Positions 26,584 to 35,731 of a DNA stretch of 64,000 bases are shown here, piece by piece. The notes beneath the pieces were generated by a model. That model ran no database searches, was not told the origin of the DNA, and saw only the letters and a program-made list of their open reading frames with translations. A program made the translations under genes and the position numbers. Every line of letters begins with the position of its first letter. Positions within the stretch are counted from its first letter, which is position 1. The DNA lies in assembly GCA_963815375.1 (NCBI GenBank), contig CAWFGX010000001.1:248001-312000 (forward strand), written 5' to 3'. This DNA comes from JASHPR01 sp963815375. Lineage in GTDB: Bacteria; Actinomycetota; Actinomycetes; Streptosporangiales; Streptosporangiaceae.

Positions 26584-26890
26584 CTCGCGCACGGGCCGGT
26601 GCCAGCGAGATGCTGCAGAACGGGCGGGGAGAACACTTTCTTTGTCGCGTTCTATTAGGCCCTGACTGACTACCGCGTACCTCTGCGGGGTTGGCTGACT
26701 GAGGAGCCGGTATGACCGTCATTGCGGGGTTGGCTCGCACGCAGCCCGGAAACGCGGGCGGGCACCGCTGCGGGCGAGCAGCGACGTCTCACAGCCGACG
26801 TTGCTGACATGCCTGGCATCGGCGTTCCGCGCCCGGAGGGCGCCTGCGGTCAGGCCAGCTGACGGGCACCGGTTTCTCAGAAGAAGGCAG

Positions 26891-27581
26891 ATGATTCTCA
26901 TGTCAACCGTGACCATCTCGGTCATCGTGGTGGCCGTCATCGTGGTCGCCGTCCTGCTGATCGGCCTGACGGCGGCCCGGCGGCGTCGTCGGCTCCAGCA
27001 GCGCTTCGGCCCGGAGTACGACCGGCTAGTCGGCGAGCGCGACAGCAAGCGCAAGGCAGAATCCGAGCTGACCGGACGCGAACGCCGAGTGCACAGGCTG
27101 GACGTCCGGCCGCTCACCGGCTCAGCGCGCGCAGGCTACGCACTGCAGTGGGCGGGCATCCAGGAGCAGTTCGTTGATACCCCCGAGGACGCCGTCGCGT
27201 CCTCGCAGCTACTCGTGGTAGCGGTGATGAGCGAGCTGGGATACCCGGTCGAGGATCCCGACCAGATGCTCGCCGACCTGTCGGTCGAGCACGCAACCAC
27301 CCTCGGCCATTACCGGGCGGCCGAGGAGACCAGCCGGAGCGCGGCTGCTGGCACAGCCTCGACCGAGGATCTGCGCCTAGCCATGATCGACTACCGCGCC
27401 GTGTTCCGTGACCTCGCCGGAGAACCCGCCGGGGCAGGGAACGGATCAGCTGGTATCGGATTCCGCACCAGTGACCGAGGCGAACGAAGTGCAAGTTGCC
27501 GACACCCGGCCCGAAATGGCTGCGGCCGGTCCGGTCGCTGACGGGCCCGACCAGCAGCTCAGCACAACGAAGGGAAGCTGA
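26891..27581 (+). CDS. membrane-anchored protein of unknown function, frameshift near the C-terminus
   Basis: The N-terminal helix VTISVIVVAVIVVAVLLIGL anchors a cytoplasmic domain: RRRRRLQQRFGPEYDRLVGE, RDSKRKAESELTGRERRVHR and WAGIQEQFVDTPEDAVASSQ, then DLSVEHATTLGHYRAAEETS and TEDLRLAMIDYRAVFRDLAG. This helical region is a conserved actinobacterial module also seen in reduced form in the 27795 protein. A shift near 27435 restores an acidic tail (DQLVSDSAPVTEANEVQVAD) and a stop at 27579-27581, five bases before the next ATG. ATG 26900 is an alternative start. Downstream of leader element D; function unknown. Confidence 0.6.
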
Positions 27582-27585
27582 CGAA

Positions 27586-27798
27586 ATGACCGCACAGACC
27601 TACCACACCGACGATGGCCAGATGGCCGAGGAACATGACCAGGCGGCCCTGCAAGACAACCTGATGGAGCCAGACGCTGACCGGGACGGCCCGGCCGCTG
27701 CCCAGGCTGAGCCAGACTCTGATCTGATGGCACCGGACGCTGCCATGCCCGAGTCAGGCCTTGACCCGGTGGCGAGCCGGACGCTGACCAGACAGTGA
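27586..27798 (+). CDS. small acidic hypothetical protein
   Basis: A 70-residue, strongly acidic, probably disordered protein (EEHDQAALQDNLMEPDADRD and so on) starting five bases after the preceding gene. Its stop overlaps the GTG of the next gene. It may be the N-terminal part of that next gene separated by a frameshift, because such acidic linkers commonly precede the WxxIQxxFVDDP domain. No function known. Confidence 0.45.
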   Translation: MTAQTYHTDDGQMAEEHDQAALQDNLMEPDADRDGPAAAQAEPDSDLMAPDAAMPESGLDPVASRTLTRQ

Positions 27799-28265
27799 AC
27801 GACGATCCTGCATCGCCTCCGGCCATTGCGGTGGCGCCAGCAGGCCCGAGCCAGCACCCCACCGGGCCTGGCTATCCGCGGTTCACACTCCAGGGCCCCG
27901 ACGGCGCACACGAGCCGGGGATGGCCGACAGCAGTCCCGCAAGCCCGTCGCTGGTCCCGGCGGCCGCCATGGTGCCCGAGCCCGTTACCGACTCACGCCC
28001 TGCCGGTAACCCCGCAAGCGCAGACGGGCCCTGGAACGAGATCCAGGCGATGTTCGTCGACGACCCGCACGCCTCGATCGAGCGCGCCGCTGGTCTCGTG
28101 GATGACCGGGTCGAGGAACTCATCCAGTCCGTCCGGGCACGGCAGCAATCCATGCAGTCGGCGTGGCAGGCCAAGTATGCAGGAACCGAGGAACTGCGCG
28201 TTGCCCTGCAGCATTACCGCACCTTCTGGAACAGCCTCGAAGACTCCCTGCGCAAAGCATCCTGA
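27795..28265 (+). CDS. hypothetical protein with WNEIQAMFVDDP helical domain
   Basis: A 156-residue protein. Residues 1-75 are disordered and rich in Pro/Ala/Ser. Residues 78-156 (WNEIQAMFVDDPHASIERAA, DDRVEELIQSVRARQQSMQS, YAGTEELRVALQHYRTFWNS) form a helical domain related to the one in the 26891 protein (WAGIQEQFVDTPEDAV; TEDLRLAMIDYRAVF). The two genes are therefore a tandem family whose second member lost the membrane anchor. GTG 27795 overlaps the previous stop by four bases, suggesting coupled translation. Confidence 0.55.
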   Translation: MNDDPASPPAIAVAPAGPSQHPTGPGYPRFTLQGPDGAHEPGMADSSPASPSLVPAAAMVPEPVTDSRPAGNPASADGPWNEIQAMFVDDPHASIERAAGLVDDRVEELIQSVRARQQSMQSAWQAKYAGTEELRVALQHYRTFWNSLEDSLRKAS

Positions 28266-28349
28266 CGAAACCGCGAATCTGACCGTGAACGATCGTAAGA
28301 CAGTCATTCTCATCCCCCGCCACGGCGGGCAGAGCCTTCGGAGTCAGTG

Positions 28350-28547
28350 ATGCGTATCGGAACGGCAATCCTCGTCGTCTGGCTGATCATTGGCGCCATC
28401 GCGGGCGGCCAGCGCCAGTACTACAACGGGTCCAAGACGACCTGCGCGAAGGCAGGCACGGTAGCAGTCACGATCGTTGCCGGCCCGCTGAACTATGTCG
28501 GCCTGAACCCGAAGATCAAGTGCCCGGCGCCGACACCCAGCACGTAG
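28350..28547 (+). CDS. small conserved membrane protein
   Basis: A 65-residue protein with one N-terminal helix or signal anchor (IGTAILVVWLIIGAIAGG) and a short exported part with two cysteines (TTCAKAG and KIKCPAP) that could form a disulfide. The segment TIVAGPLNYVGLNPK is conserved in many actinomycetes. Function unknown. ATG 28350 is chosen; GTG 28347 would add one residue. Confidence 0.65.
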   Translation: MRIGTAILVVWLIIGAIAGGQRQYYNGSKTTCAKAGTVAVTIVAGPLNYVGLNPKIKCPAPTPST

Positions 28548-29227
28548 CCAGTCCCAGGCCCGCACGACTGTCACCTTGCATAGGGAGCCTGTACACACCC
28601 GTCTGATCCCGTTTGCCGGGCGCTCGAAGCTAAGGGTGGCAGTCCCGCTGGAGGACGCCGCCGGATGTCAGTCACCAGCAGGGAGTTGCGTCGCAGGGAT
28701 CTGCACGGCGATCTCCCTGCTGAGCCGGGCTTGTGCGCACAGGTGCAGATCGTCCCCGATCCAGGGCCGGCCCGTGTCATACCAGCCCGGCCGCGGGCAC
28801 CCGGCCCGCGTGAGGGTCTGCCCGCCGCCGGGAAAGAACCCGAAATGAAGGCTGCCGCCGAAGAACAGCCGCCCGTCGTCGGTGATCAGATCGAGGGAGC
28901 GCCGACCGTCCTTACGCTGCCCCGGCGGCGCAGCAGCCCACGGCAGCCGGGCCCGCGCGGCGCAGGAAGCCTGCCCCAGCAGCCCCGCGCGCCGAGCCGT
29001 TCCGCAGCATCGGCGACCTCATCGTGAGTCACAGCCCATGACCCTGGCGGCTCAACGGCACGCGACGCCGGCGAAAGATCCGGCGCGGGGAGCGATGCCT
29101 CATCCGATCAGATCGAAGAGCTGCGCGGCGACGTATTCGAGACCGTTGCTGTATTCACATGCGTTCGAGTGACGGGCAGCGTCCGGTTCTGCCGCGGATG
29201 CTTGCATCAAGGGGCGGCCGGGGGGAA
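28548..29227. other. no recognisable gene
   Basis: About 680 bases. Plus-strand frames are open (for example 28665-29027) but have no known motif, a skewed Arg/Pro composition and no good ribosome site, so I do not call them. Confidence 0.4.
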
Positions 29228-29401
29228 TTACCGGGCCTGGCGCCTGCCGGGCCGCCGCCGCATCCGCAGGGCGGCGAGGACAAGCGCGCCGAGCAACACG
29301 ACAATGCCGATGAACAGCAGGTACAGCAGGCCCTTCGCGACCACGCCGACGATACCCAGCACGATCGCCACGATCACCAGCAGCAGGAACAGGGCAATCA
29401 T
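29228..29401 (-). CDS. 57-residue hydrophobic membrane protein
   Basis: Two closely spaced helices, IALFLLLVIVAIVLGIVGVV and GLLYLLFIGIVVLLGALVLA, then a basic end RMRRRPGRRQAR. ATG 29401 has GGAGG five bases upstream, an excellent site that supports this short gene. Similar tiny proteins are common in Streptomyces-like genomes near stress genes; function unknown. It lies 26 bases after the PRC-barrel gene and is probably cotranscribed with it. Confidence 0.7.
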   Translation of the reverse strand: MIALFLLLVIVAIVLGIVGVVAKGLLYLLFIGIVVLLGALVLAALRMRRRPGRRQAR

Positions 29402-29426
29402 CGGATCCTCCGATCAGCCGGGCGGC

Positions 29427-29783
29427 TCAGCGGCGGGCCAGCCGCCGCTCGCCGCCGCCGCCTGGCTCGTAAGTCAGGCCGTAGTGCTTGAAGATCGCCT
29501 CTTCGTCGCCCGCGGGCAGCTCGCCGTCGGTGCCGATCGACGGGGCATCTTTCACTTGTTTCTTGTCGTAGGAGACCTTGAGGTACCCCGGGCCGACCGT
29601 CGCGCGGCCAAGGGGCACGAACACGAGCCGGTGCCGGGTCGGCAGCCCGACCCTGACCGTGCCGAACGACGGCAGGTCGGTGCCGGTGTCAACGTAGACG
29701 GCCTCCAGCTCACCGATCTTGTGACCGTCGGCGTCGACCACGTCGTGGCCGCGCCATTCCCGGATGTCGGCAGCCTCGAACAC
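29427..29783 (-). CDS. PRC-barrel domain protein
   Basis: A 118-residue soluble protein with one PRC barrel (IREWRGHDVVDADGHKIGEL, EAVYVDTGTDLPSFGTVRVG, LVFVPLGRATVGPGYLKVSY) and a C-terminal region EEAIFKHYGLTYEPGG typical of actinobacterial stress PRC proteins. I chose GTG 29783 because GGAGGAGG stands seven bases upstream. PRC barrels mediate protein or RNA contacts; the specific partner is unknown. Cotranscribed with the 57-residue membrane protein. Confidence 0.8.
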   Translation of the reverse strand: MFEAADIREWRGHDVVDADGHKIGELEAVYVDTGTDLPSFGTVRVGLPTRHRLVFVPLGRATVGPGYLKVSYDKKQVKDAPSIGTDGELPAGDEEAIFKHYGLTYEPGGGGERRLARR

Positions 29784-30330
29784 GCCAGCCTCCTCCGACA
29801 GCGCCACACCGCCGTCTCCCTGTGAGCCTACCCGGATAGGAGCCGCAAGCACGGTCCCCAATGCCCTCCAGCCTTGAGGTCGCGGACTTAACCCCGAGGC
29901 TGATGCAGCACCGGGCAAGAGGGCATTCTCCGGCTAGGGCGCAGGCTGCGCCCTGCCAGGCCGGCGGACCGGGGATTGTGGTCGAGACTGGCATGCGGTC
30001 CAGACCGATCGGGAACTCGTTCAGGCTGCCTGCAAGTACTCTTGCGAGCCTATGCCAGGCACCCAAGGCCGCCAGGGCCTGCGGACCCTTCCATCCCTTT
30101 CAGGTGGGGTCAAGCCGCCCGCCTGATTGCCGCAGCGGGCAGAGCGCGTGCGCGGACCCAGGCACTCGCCGTGGCCGGCGCCCGGGAAGCACGGTGACCC
30201 GCCCGGTGGGTTCCAGCAGCCTCCCGGGGGCGTGCCGCGGCCGGTTGCCCAGCGGACTGACTGACACCGCGGTAAACAGGGCATCGCCACCAGCCAGTAT
30301 GCGGCGTACTGTTCATAGTGAATACCGGTG
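29784..30330. other. intergenic, no gene recognised
   Basis: About 550 bases between the divergent PRC-barrel and STAS genes. It must contain their promoters; I could not single one out with confidence. Confidence 0.4.
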
Positions 30331-30380
30331 AACTCGCCGCTGGGTCAAGACCCCGCCTTGCTGCTCAAGCAGGAAGGCGC
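30331..30380 (+). promoter_or_regulatory. SD-sequestering leader of STAS gene 2
   Basis: GGGTC/GACCC hairpin, then CGCCTT-GCT against AGC-AGG-AAGGCG, hiding the AGGAAGG ribosome site of ATG 30386. Same fold as the leader at 22447, with a T-G pair replaced by T-A. Confidence 0.55.
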
Positions 30381-30385
30381 CCCCC

Positions 30386-30784
30386 ATGTTCAGTGTGGAT
30401 CTTAATACCCGCGAAGGCGACGGTCACGTTATCGTCTCGCTGCGCGGGGAACTTGACGTAGCAGACGCCGCGAGTGTTGCGGCTGCGCTTGCCGCGGCCG
30501 CGGCCCGCGACCTCGAGATCATCGTCGATCTGTCCGGCCTGGATTTCATCGACTCCAGCGGCGTGGCAGCGCTAGCGCACGGGCGCAAGCATGCCCGGCA
30601 CGCCGGGGGCGACCTGGTGCTGGCCGCGCCGCAGCAGCAAGTGCTGCGGGTCCTTACCCTCACCCGCCTGATCGAGGTCTTCCCCGTCCACACCAGCGTG
30701 CACGACGCGGCCGGCGGCGCCGGCCGCTCCCAGCGGCCAGCCCTGCCAGCGGCGGGCAGTCCCGTCCTCCTCGCCGCGACCTGA
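30386..30784 (+). CDS. STAS-domain anti-sigma factor antagonist (DSSG type), second copy
   Basis: A 132-residue RsbV-like antagonist. It shares MFSVDL, LRGELDV-DAASV, GLDFIDSSGVAALAHGRKHA and GGDLVLAAPQQQVLRVLTLT with the 22498 gene, so the two are recent paralogues. The DSSG serine is present. The C-terminal 25 residues after VFPVHTSVHDA are a short proline/alanine tail. It has its own SD-hiding leader. Together the two copies could integrate different signals on one anti-sigma kinase (inference). Confidence 0.85.
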   Translation: MFSVDLNTREGDGHVIVSLRGELDVADAASVAAALAAAAARDLEIIVDLSGLDFIDSSGVAALAHGRKHARHAGGDLVLAAPQQQVLRVLTLTRLIEVFPVHTSVHDAAGGAGRSQRPALPAAGSPVLLAAT

Positions 30785-31165
30785 CCCTGGCCGGTTCTCC
30801 GTGTCAAGGGCAAAGGACGGCAGCGACCCGCGGTCCCTTTCCTGTCCACCGGTCCCAGTGCCGCCAGACAGCGGCCCGCAGCCCGAATCCGGCGCAGCAG
30901 CCGGCAAGGTCAGCACCATGAGCGCAGATCATTCACGATCAGGACCGATCTATTGGTCCTGTTCCTGGTCGTCTCCATATTCCGCAGCCGTCAAATCGTT
31001 GTGAACAGACGCTGGGTCAAAGCAGCCGAAATCGAGCATTGACGCGGCGAGCGCAAACTGGAATTAGCATTCGATCTCAACAGAGTGGTAAGTTTTAACT
31101 ACAGCCTCCGCCAACGTCCCACACTCGGTCCGACGGCAAGGAGGTAGATCGGGGGATTTCTCCCA
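30785..31165. other. intergenic, relatively AT-rich, no gene
   Basis: About 380 bases; 31050-31110 is clearly more AT-rich than the surroundings and probably carries the promoter of the 31166 gene. No gene recognised. Confidence 0.4.
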
Positions 31166-31447
31166 ATGCCTGTTAAATCAGCTCCGCCGCCCTCGCAATC
31201 TCGGTTGAACGAACGATTTGCACGGGTGCTCAAACAGAAGAAGGGCCCCGACGCCGTGATGGTCGGCGTGCTGTGCGTCGCCATAGTCCTGGGTCTGCTC
31301 GGGCTGGCGGTCCACGCCCTGTGGGTTGTCGCGATCATCGTGATGGCCCTCGGGCTCGGTTTTGCCCTTGCCAACCGCCGGCGGGACCGCATCGATGTTG
31401 TGAACCGTCACGCGGAGGACGCCGAGGAACGGTCCGACTCCGCCTGA
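31166..31447 (+). CDS. small two-helix membrane protein
   Basis: A 93-residue protein. A basic N-terminus (QSRLNERFARVLKQKKGPDA) precedes two helices, VMVGVLCVAIVLGLLGLAVH and LWVVAIIVMALGLGFALANR, and an acidic tail (HAEDAEERSDSA). Function unknown. AAGGAGG lies farther upstream than usual, so the exact start is not certain. Confidence 0.55.
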   Translation: MPVKSAPPPSQSRLNERFARVLKQKKGPDAVMVGVLCVAIVLGLLGLAVHALWVVAIIVMALGLGFALANRRRDRIDVVNRHAEDAEERSDSA

Positions 31448-31511
31448 CAGGCCGCGGCGGCTGGCACCGCGGCGGCACTCGGTCACCAGCGGACCAGGCG
31501 GCGGAGGCACT

Positions 31512-31600
31512 GCTCCGGACCCTGGCAGCTGCACCCCGATCTTTCGATGGCGCGGCCACCCCGTCTGACCCGGGCGATCTCTGGAAAAAAATTGCTAGTT
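31512..31600 (+). promoter_or_regulatory. leader-RNA element E (degenerate copy)
   Basis: GCTCCGGACCCTGGCAGCTGC matches the 5' block of elements A-D, but the closing CCGGAG and the U-tract are missing; an AAAAAAA run lies at the expected place. It precedes a 24-codon membrane peptide gene by about 90 bases. Confidence 0.45.
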
Positions 31601-31686
31601 TCGAATTACCGATATATGTTCGGAGCAGCACTGGGAGCATCCGCCGTCGGCGGCCACCTAGCCCAGGGCATTTAAAGGAGCCGGCC

Positions 31687-31761
31687 ATGTTCATCGGCTT
31701 GGTCATCGCCATCGCCCTGTTCGCCGCGCTCATGATGCTGCGCAGGCACCGCCGGCTGTAG
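31687..31761 (+). CDS. 24-residue membrane peptide
   Basis: MFIGLVIAIALFAALMMLRR followed by HRRL: one helix and a basic end. AAAGGAG stands eight bases before the ATG, making translation plausible. Either a genuine micro-protein or the surviving start of a longer membrane protein; the leader element upstream favours a real gene. Confidence 0.5.
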   Translation: MFIGLVIAIALFAALMMLRRHRRL

Positions 31762-32025
31762 CCATCGCGGCCATCGCGCCGCAAGCATCGTCCGGCAGCC
31801 CTCCGAGCATGAAGGCGGCGAGAATGTCCGCGCCAACGACCGATGAGTACCTCGAGGACCAGCTTGCGCTGTCCCGCCTCGATGACGACGGTGCGCCGCC
31901 CGGCACCCAGCCGCCCGGCACCCAGCCGCCCGGCACCCTCGCGAGGACCCACGATCAGGCCTCGCCGGGCAGGGCACGCCTCAGCCTGATCCCCGCGTCG
32001 GAGGGGCACGGCGGCCGCGGCTGAG

Positions 32026-33017
32026 ATGATCGAGGCCGGGGCCAGCGACCGGGAGATCGCGAAGCATTTCCGGGTGTCGCGGATGTCGGTGAACCGGTGG
32101 CGGCGGGCGCTGGCCGGCGGTGGCCGGGAGGCGCTGGCCTCCAAGGGGGCGGGCGGCGCGAAGTGCAAGCTGACCCCGGCTCAGGTCGCCGAGCTGGAGA
32201 CGGCGCTGGATGATGGCCCGGCGGCGGCCGGGTATGCGGATCAGTGTTGGACGCTGGCCCGGGTCGCAGACCAGGTGTGGCAGCGGTTCGGGGTGGAGTA
32301 CACGCTGGCCGGGATGGATGTGCTGCTGCACCGGATCGGCTGGAGCGTGCAGGTCCCGGCCCGCCGGGCGGCCGAGCGGGATGAGGAGAAGATTGCCAGG
32401 TGGCGGGAGGAGACCTGGCCTGTCATAAAACGACGGCGGCGGACCTGGGCGCCGGGATCTGCTTCCAGGACGAGTCCGGCCAGGGCCTGAGGCCGCCGAA
32501 AGGACGCACCTGGGGCCGCCGCAACCATACTCCGGTGGTGACGGTGACCGGCGGGCACAACACGCGGGTGTCGCTGGCCGCGCTGATCGCCAACAGGCCG
32601 GGCTGCCGTCCCCGGCTGATCTACCGAACGCACCGCGGACGCCAGGCAGACCGGCGCAAGGGCTTCACCGAGACGGATTACGCCCGGTTCCTGGACGTCG
32701 CTCATCAGCAGCTGGATGGCCCGGTCGTCTTGGTCTGGGATAACTTGAATACGCACGTCAGCCGCGCGATGGGCGAGATGGTCGCCGCCCGGGACTGGCT
32801 GATGGTCTACCAGCTCCCGCCCTATGCCTCCGAGCTGAACCCGGTCGAGGCGGTGTGGTCCCATCTCAAGCGGTCTCTGGTCAACTTGGTCAAGCATGAC
32901 ATCGGTCAGCTGACCGCCCTGGTGAAGACCCGCCTCAGGCGGATGCAGTACCGGCCCGGGCTGCTCGACGGCTTCCTGGCCAAGACCGGTCTTGACCTCA
33001 GTAAACCCCGCCATTGA
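32026..33017 (+). CDS. IS630-family transposase, read in two overlapping frames
   Basis: The N-terminal half (32026-32430, frame 1) has two helix-turn-helix units: GASDREIAKHFRVSRMSVNR and CKLTPAQVAELETALDDGPA. The catalytic half (frame 3 to 33017) has the DDE triad in CFQDESGQGL, LVWDNLNTH and SELNPVEAVW. The frames meet at GTCATAAAACG (about 32423), where a -1 slip on AAAA would join IK to TTAADLGAG. Programmed frameshifting is known in parts of this family, but a sequence error is equally possible. Coding similarity (RARLSLIPASEGHGG) also extends upstream of 32026 in a third frame, so the copy may be damaged at its 5' end. Confidence 0.75.
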
Positions 33018-33228
33018 CCTGTCTTCGGCCACGTTTTGGGCTTCATCAGCCCTGCAGGGTCGTTGACCTGCGGGTTCGCTCGTCTCGATCACGGAAGTTG
33101 CGCGCCAGGCCCTGGCCTGCCTGATGTCTCCGTACGTGCCAGGTGAATACCGTCCCGGACGTGACGACGGCGCCGATCGTGCCGGCGGCACCCAGGTCGC
33201 GGGATCTTGGACGTGGGAAGCTGTCACG

Positions 33229-33700
33229 GTGATCCGCCGGATTCCGTTCGCGGGAGCGTTGAACTTCCGCGACATCGGCGGCTACCCGGCCGGCGACGGA
33301 GCCTGGACCCGGTGGGGTGTGGTCTACCGGTCGGATTCGCTGTCCTTCCTGACGCCGGACGACCTGCCAGCGTTCGACGCGCTGGGCATCAAGGCGATCT
33401 ATGACCTGCGGCGGTCCGGGGAAATCGCCGCACACCCCGGGCCACGCGAACACGTGCACATCGAGCTTGCGAACCGCGACCCGCTGGAGGACTGCGAGGC
33501 GGCAGCGCTGGTGACTCACCGGGACGGGGAGCGGTGGCTGCTGGCGGACTACCGGCGGATGCTGGCCGCCGCGGCGGCGACGTTCGGGGAGCTGTTCTCG
33601 CGGCTGGCCGAGCCACGGCGCCCGCGGTGATCCACTGCCTGGGCGGCAAGGACCGCACCGGGCTCGCGGTCGCCCAGCACGGCGGTGCCGAAGCTGCGCG
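33229..33700 (+). pseudogene. tyrosine-protein phosphatase (PtpB-like), frameshifted and truncated
   Basis: Dual-specificity/PtpB-like phosphatase. GTG 33229 gives IRRIPFAGALNFRDIGGYPA, TRWGVVYRSDSLSFLTPDDL and LGIKAIYDLRRSGEIAAHPG, the typical N-terminus. After a shift near 33605 the catalytic P-loop IHCLGGKDRTGLA (Cys and Arg of HCxxGKDRT) appears in frame 3. Beyond about 33690 the family sequence stops, so roughly 70 C-terminal residues are missing and the gene ends against the convergent ABC permease. Non-functional as written. Confidence 0.7.
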
Positions 33701-33854
33701 GTCCCGGGACACGCCGGTGCCGGCCGCCGTCCCGGCCTGCGCGGGTCCGCGGCTCGCCGCGCGTTACCCGCCTCTCGGGCACCTTGAACGTGCCGGGCGC
33801 CGTCGCCAAGGCGAGCAGGAGGGCGGCGACCGGGGCACAGGTGCCGCTGGCCGG

Positions 33855-34823
33855 CTATGCGTCGCGCCGCTTGAGCACCCAGAACGTGACGGTGACCAGG
33901 ACGGCGGCGAGCACCACGTAGGTGCCGGCCTCGATGCCCTGGAAGGCCCAGAACCTGCTGGCCGGCTGGTAGGTCAGGTACCCCCGGTAGCCGTGCGCAG
34001 TCAGGCATTGCATGACGGTCCCTGGACTGGCCTGGGGCCGGCATACGGCGGGGATCGGTACTCCGTTGAAATTGAAGGTGCCGGGGCCAGTTGCCGGCGG
34101 CTTGCCGTTCGCGAGGACGAAGCCCTGGGTGACTCCGAGGTAGGACCCCGTAGGCACGAAAGGCGCCGTGAGCTTGTAGTACACGGTGACCGGGGTCATG
34201 TAGTGCAGCCGGAGCCACTGCGTGATCAGCACGCGCAGCGCGGCGAAGCCGGCCAGCGTGACGGCCAGCGCCGGGACGGTGCGCCGCCGCAGCGCGCCGG
34301 CGCAGATGCCCAGGGCCATCGCGAAGATCGCGTACCCGACCGGGACGATGTCGGTAATGTCGAAGCTGTTGGCCTGGAAGGCGCTTGCATTTAGCGCGTC
34401 GTCCGGTCCTGACCACCAGGTGACCAGGGCCGAGACCGCCCCGGCGATGACGGCTGCGGCGAGGATCAGCCATCCGGCCGCGACCGCGAGCCAGCGGCGC
34501 CTGGTGATGCCCTGCGTCCAGGCGAACTGGTTCGTGCCGGTCTCCAGCTCCCGCGCCACCATCGGCGCACCCCAGAACAGCCCGGGCAGCAGCGGCACCG
34601 CAGTCGTCGCGAGGACAAGGAACGCGATGCCGGGGCTGCTGAGGGGAAGCGGCGAGCCGGGAAGGCTGGCGCAGGTACCGTCTTTCGCGCACCCGGCCAG
34701 GGCAGAGTGCCATACCTGCGCCGCGTGCAGGCCGGTGACCAGCAGCAGGACGGCCAGCACGGCGAGCAGCGCGGCAGACAGCGCGCCCTGGTTACGGTAC
34801 AGCCGCCACGTGGCCCAGGTCAT
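33855..34823 (-). CDS. ABC transporter permease
   Basis: A 322-residue membrane protein of the ABC-2-like type with six hydrophobic segments: LSAALLAVLAVLLLVTGLHA, IAFLVLATTAVPLLPGLFWG, AGWLILAAAVIAGAVSALVT, IVPVGYAIFAMALGICAGAL, PALAVTLAGFAALRVLITQW and GTYVVLAAVLVTVTFWVLKR. The motif ARELETGTNQFAWTQGITRR is typical of actinobacterial exporter permeases next to YtrA-type regulators. Third gene of the GntR-ATPase-permease operon; its ATG overlaps the ATPase stop by four bases. Substrate unknown. Confidence 0.85.
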   Translation of the reverse strand: MTWATWRLYRNQGALSAALLAVLAVLLLVTGLHAAQVWHSALAGCAKDGTCASLPGSPLPLSSPGIAFLVLATTAVPLLPGLFWGAPMVARELETGTNQFAWTQGITRRRWLAVAAGWLILAAAVIAGAVSALVTWWSGPDDALNASAFQANSFDITDIVPVGYAIFAMALGICAGALRRRTVPALAVTLAGFAALRVLITQWLRLHYMTPVTVYYKLTAPFVPTGSYLGVTQGFVLANGKPPATGPGTFNFNGVPIPAVCRPQASPGTVMQCLTAHGYRGYLTYQPASRFWAFQGIEAGTYVVLAAVLVTVTFWVLKRRDA

Positions 34824-35731
34824 CGGTCTCCTCCTACCGCCGACAGGCGGGCTTCCCCGAGGCCGGCACCGTGGCTGGCCTCGTCCTGGCTCATGTAGCC
34901 GAGCACTATCTCTTCCAGGGCCGGTTCTTCAACGGCCCAGGCGGGATCGGTCACCGGGCCGTTCAGGCTGACGAGCAGCGTGGTCTGCCGCGCGGTGGTT
35001 TCCTGCTGCACGATGGCGTGCGCCCGCGCGATCGCCGTCGTGTCCTTGCGCGGGCCGACGAGGACGCGGTGCCCGGCGAGGATCGCCTCGATGTCGCCGC
35101 ACAGTTGCACCTGCGATGCGGCCAGCAGGATCAGGTGATCGCAGACCCGCTCGATGTCGGCGACCAAGTGCGAGGACAGCATGATGGTCAGGCCGCCGCC
35201 CGCCGCCGCCTCGGCCAGCCCCGCGAGGAAGTTCCGCCTGGCCAGCGGGTCGAGGGCGGCGAGCGGCTCGTCTAGCAGCAGCAGCTTCGGCTGCTTGGCC
35301 AGCGTGAGCGCGAGCGCAACCTGGGCGCGCTGGCCCCCCGACAGCGTGCCTACCGGCCGGTCCAGCGGTATCTTCAGCCCGGCGAGCCTGGCGCGCACTG
35401 ACTCGCCGTCCCAGCGCAGGTTAAGGTGCGCGCCCATGCGGATGTGGTCTTGCGCGGTCAGCCGCCGGTACAGCGGAATCTCCTGGGCGAGGAAGCCGAT
35501 CTCCGCCAGGTAGGCCGGCTCCTGGCGCGGCGTGCCGCCAAGGACGACGGCCTGTCCCGCGGTCGGCGCGGCGAGCCCGGTCAGCAGCCGGAGCAGCGTG
35601 GTCTTGCCTGCGCCGTTCGGCCCGACCAGCGCGGATATCCGGCCCTCGGGGACGCTGATGGTGCAGTCGCTCAGCGCGGTGACCCGTCGGTACCGCTTGG
35701 TCAGCCCGCTGGTCTCGACCACGTCAGTCAT
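34820..35731 (-). CDS. ABC transporter ATP-binding protein
   Basis: A 303-residue ATPase. Walker A is GPNGAGKTTLL (about 36-46), Q-loop FLAQEIPLYRRLT, signature LSGGQRAQ (about 132), Walker B LLLLDEPLAALDP and switch histidine SSHLV, all intact. It energises the permease encoded next to it, probably exporting a peptide, lipid or antibiotic-like molecule. Its start overlaps the GntR stop by four bases and its stop overlaps the permease start, so translation of all three is coupled. Confidence 0.9.
   Translation of the reverse strand: MTDVVETSGLTKRYRRVTALSDCTISVPEGRISALVGPNGAGKTTLLRLLTGLAAPTAGQAVVLGGTPRQEPAYLAEIGFLAQEIPLYRRLTAQDHIRMGAHLNLRWDGESVRARLAGLKIPLDRPVGTLSGGQRAQVALALTLAKQPKLLLLDEPLAALDPLARRNFLAGLAEAAAGGGLTIMLSSHLVADIERVCDHLILLAASQVQLCGDIEAILAGHRVLVGPRKDTTAIARAHAIVQQETTARQTTLLVSLNGPVTDPAWAVEEPALEEIVLGYMSQDEASHGAGLGEARLSAVGGDR

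Noticed and set aside
28665..29027. 120-codon hypothetical gene
   Set aside because: Arg/Pro-rich, no ribosome site, no motif; likely chance open frame.
31918..31950. PPGTQ repeated segment as a repeat-protein gene
   Set aside because: Only two and a half short units between an IS630 element and a peptide gene; no start or conserved context.
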